Source: Flavobacterium branchiarum (GTDB taxonomy: Bacteria; Bacteroidota; Bacteroidia; Flavobacteriales; Flavobacteriaceae). Taken from it: a stretch of 64,000 nucleotides of DNA. Below the pieces are notes generated by a model. The model had not been told where the DNA came from and ran no database searches. It saw only the letters and a program-made list of their open reading frames with translations. The position numbers and the translations under genes were made by a program. Positions 62,868 to 64,000 of the stretch are shown here, piece after piece. The stretch covers positions 1,426,001 through 1,490,000 of the forward strand of contig NZ_JAUFQQ010000003.1 of NCBI RefSeq assembly GCF_030409845.1. Reading direction: 5' to 3'. The first letter of the stretch is position 1, and every line of letters starts with the position of its first letter.

Positions 62868-62887
62868 TTTATTTGAAAATGGTAAAA

Positions 62888-63292
62888 TTAAAGTTTCTCA
62901 TAAGTCGATTCTGTTCCACCAGCCGCTATAACGCTATTGAAAAGAATCAGTTTTTTATCTTCTAGAAACACATATGTTTTCTCTTTATCATCATAAAATA
63001 TAATGCTATAGTTGGCTTTGTGATTATTTATCGTTGTGTCTTCTGGAAAAATAGTGTAGGTCCCTTCTTCCTCTTTTTTTCCTTCATAATAACGTTCGAA
63101 TTTTAGTCCTTCAAAATTTATTAAATTTCGATTTCCAGGTTTAAAGACTGGATCTGCATTTGCAACTTGGATACCTTCTATGTGTCGGAGCTCCCATGAG
63201 CCGTTTAATTCGTCTGTTACCGATTTTTTTCCACAACTCGAAATTGTAAAAAGTACCACAAAAGGTACTAATAGGTTTAAAATGTTTTTCAT
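62888..63292 (-). CDS. small lipoprotein, lipocalin-like
   Basis: 134 residues with lipobox 'FTISSCGKK'. The body starts 'DELNGSWELRHIEGIQV' and shows alternating beta strands, as in lipocalin-like domain lipoproteins of Bacteroidota. Ligand unknown. 28 bp downstream of the DUF2156 gene on the same strand, so probably co-transcribed. Confidence 0.78.
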   Translation of the reverse strand: MKNILNLLVPFVVLFTISSCGKKSVTDELNGSWELRHIEGIQVANADPVFKPGNRNLINFEGLKFERYYEGKKEEEGTYTIFPEDTTINNHKANYSIIFYDDKEKTYVFLEDKKLILFNSVIAAGGTESTYEKL

Positions 63293-63320
63293 CTGTTTTT
63301 ATTTGTAAGATATTATAAAA

Positions 63321-64000
63321 TTAAGGTTTTATCACTTTGGCTAAAACTTGTGGTATTTGTATTAAATCATAGTCATCAGTGAAGACAATATATTGGTTGT
63401 GCCACGAAGGAGAAAACTTTTCTTTAAAATCCCTGAGTCCTTTATAATGTGAAAATGATTTTACTTTTTTATATACATATTTCATCGATTTCTCTTGAAT
63501 TGTTGTTGGGTTTTCAATACCACTCATTGGCGCAAGACCAATATTTACGGCAGTAAGATTTTGAGATTTTAAGTGATTAAAAAGTTCAATCAAAATGAAA
63601 TCAATTATGCCATTTGGAGCATCGGTAGTTTTTCTGATAAGGTCATAGGTTCCTTCGTTTTTAGTGTAATCTGGAATGATGTTAAGGAATGCGATAATTT
63701 TTTCTTCGCTATTTTCAACCGTAATTAAAGTTTGCTTTTTTAATTCATCCCATAAAAAAATACCTTGTGAGAAAAGAATTTCTTTACGTCCGGTTTCTTC
63801 TAGCCATTCGTCACTTACAGATTGTATTTTTTGTAATAAACCATCTTTTATTGGCGGTAAATTAATGGCGGTTTTTAATTGTAAATCGCTTATTTTTTTT
63901 AATCCATTGCGCAATGATTTTTTACTACCGCCTTCTAGATTAAAAGTTGTTAAATCAACAACGCCTTCCTGACCAATAAAAAAACATTTTTTTCCAAGTG
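63321..64000 (-). CDS. DUF2156/MprF-like acyltransferase-type protein, 5' end outside window
   Basis: The minus-strand frame is open through 63914 to the window edge; the upstream in-frame sequence 'VVDLTTFNLEGGSKKSLRN' fits the family, so an apparent start near 63914 is internal. Readable features are 'SDEWLEETGRKEILFSQGIF', 'ENSEEKIIAFLNIIPDY', 'DAPNGIIDFILIELFNHLKS' and 'NIGLAPMSG', the tandem GNAT-like DUF2156 fold found in the C-terminal part of MprF (phosphatidylglycerol lysyltransferase). It probably transfers an aminoacyl group to membrane lipid. Only the last ~226 codons are in the window; a membrane domain may precede. Confidence 0.85.
   Translation of the reverse strand, partial: LGKKCFFIGQEGVVDLTTFNLEGGSKKSLRNGLKKISDLQLKTAINLPPIKDGLLQKIQSVSDEWLEETGRKEILFSQGIFLWDELKKQTLITVENSEEKIIAFLNIIPDYTKNEGTYDLIRKTTDAPNGIIDFILIELFNHLKSQNLTAVNIGLAPMSGIENPTTIQEKSMKYVYKKVKSFSHYKGLRDFKEKFSPSWHNQYIVFTDDYDLIQIPQVLAKVIKP

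Overview
The window looks like chromosomal DNA of a Flavobacterium-like member of the Bacteroidota (family Flavobacteriaceae). The support is: low GC; several TAnnTTTG promoter elements; type IX secretion (T9SS) partners (a protein with a gliding-motility-type C-terminal domain, PorP/SprF and PD40-OmpA); LytTR signalling; AraC regulators fused to membrane segments; and many short lipoproteins and signal peptides of flavobacterial style.

1-13.1 kb: two tandem membrane-AraC regulators precede a surface-protein cluster. It holds a 1058-residue secreted repeat protein with four long near-identical repeats, a GEVED-domain protein, a protein carrying a type B T9SS sorting domain, and the PorP/SprF and OmpA-PD40 proteins that would export or anchor it. 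A strong terminator closes the cluster.

13.5-27.9 kb: a putative genomic island. A 61-bp imperfect direct repeat (58/61 identical) made of the tRNA-Tyr 3' end plus its terminator lies at 13498-13558 and again at the intact tRNA-Tyr (27867-27927). Between the copies are an M14-like hydrolase, an IS6-type transposase relic, a LytS/LytR-type two-component system divergent from an RND efflux operon, a broken DinB-like gene, a small CxxC protein and a siderophore-type TonB receptor. No integrase is present.

28-43.4 kb: mostly housekeeping and accessory genes. These are a TlpA-like thiol-disulfide protein split by an in-frame TGA, DnaJ-KTSC, YchJ-like SEC-C, a VWA/MoxR ATPase pair, glutamate-type dehydrogenase, a sterol-desaturase-like enzyme, an SDR and an AraC regulator. 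Two large noncoding repeat arrays (28.2-29.1 and 40.7-41.5 kb) carry the same modules in opposite orientation. At 36.35 kb there is a 23-codon cysteine-rich leader-like ORF with an intrinsic terminator.

44-55.5 kb: the most unusual region, all on the minus strand. Two secreted transglutaminase-like proteins lie upstream of a 'mini-RHS' protein (signal peptide, short head, RHS core motif, variable tip) and its lipoprotein partner. Downstream is a graveyard of displaced tips, head copies and immunity-like genes: a metzincin tip with a lipoprotein, four paralogous small membrane proteins, three of which directly follow copies of the same tip, a decayed second head copy with a G9 tract, and three copies of a 75-bp boundary sequence. 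I read this as a polymorphic-toxin cassette archive that recombines behind a minimal RHS head.

55.9-64 kb: AraC regulator divergent from an MFS exporter, PfkB sugar kinase, CAP-domain lipoprotein, a B12-dependent ribonucleotide reductase, a small lipoprotein, and the C-terminal part of a DUF2156/MprF-like gene cut by the window edge.
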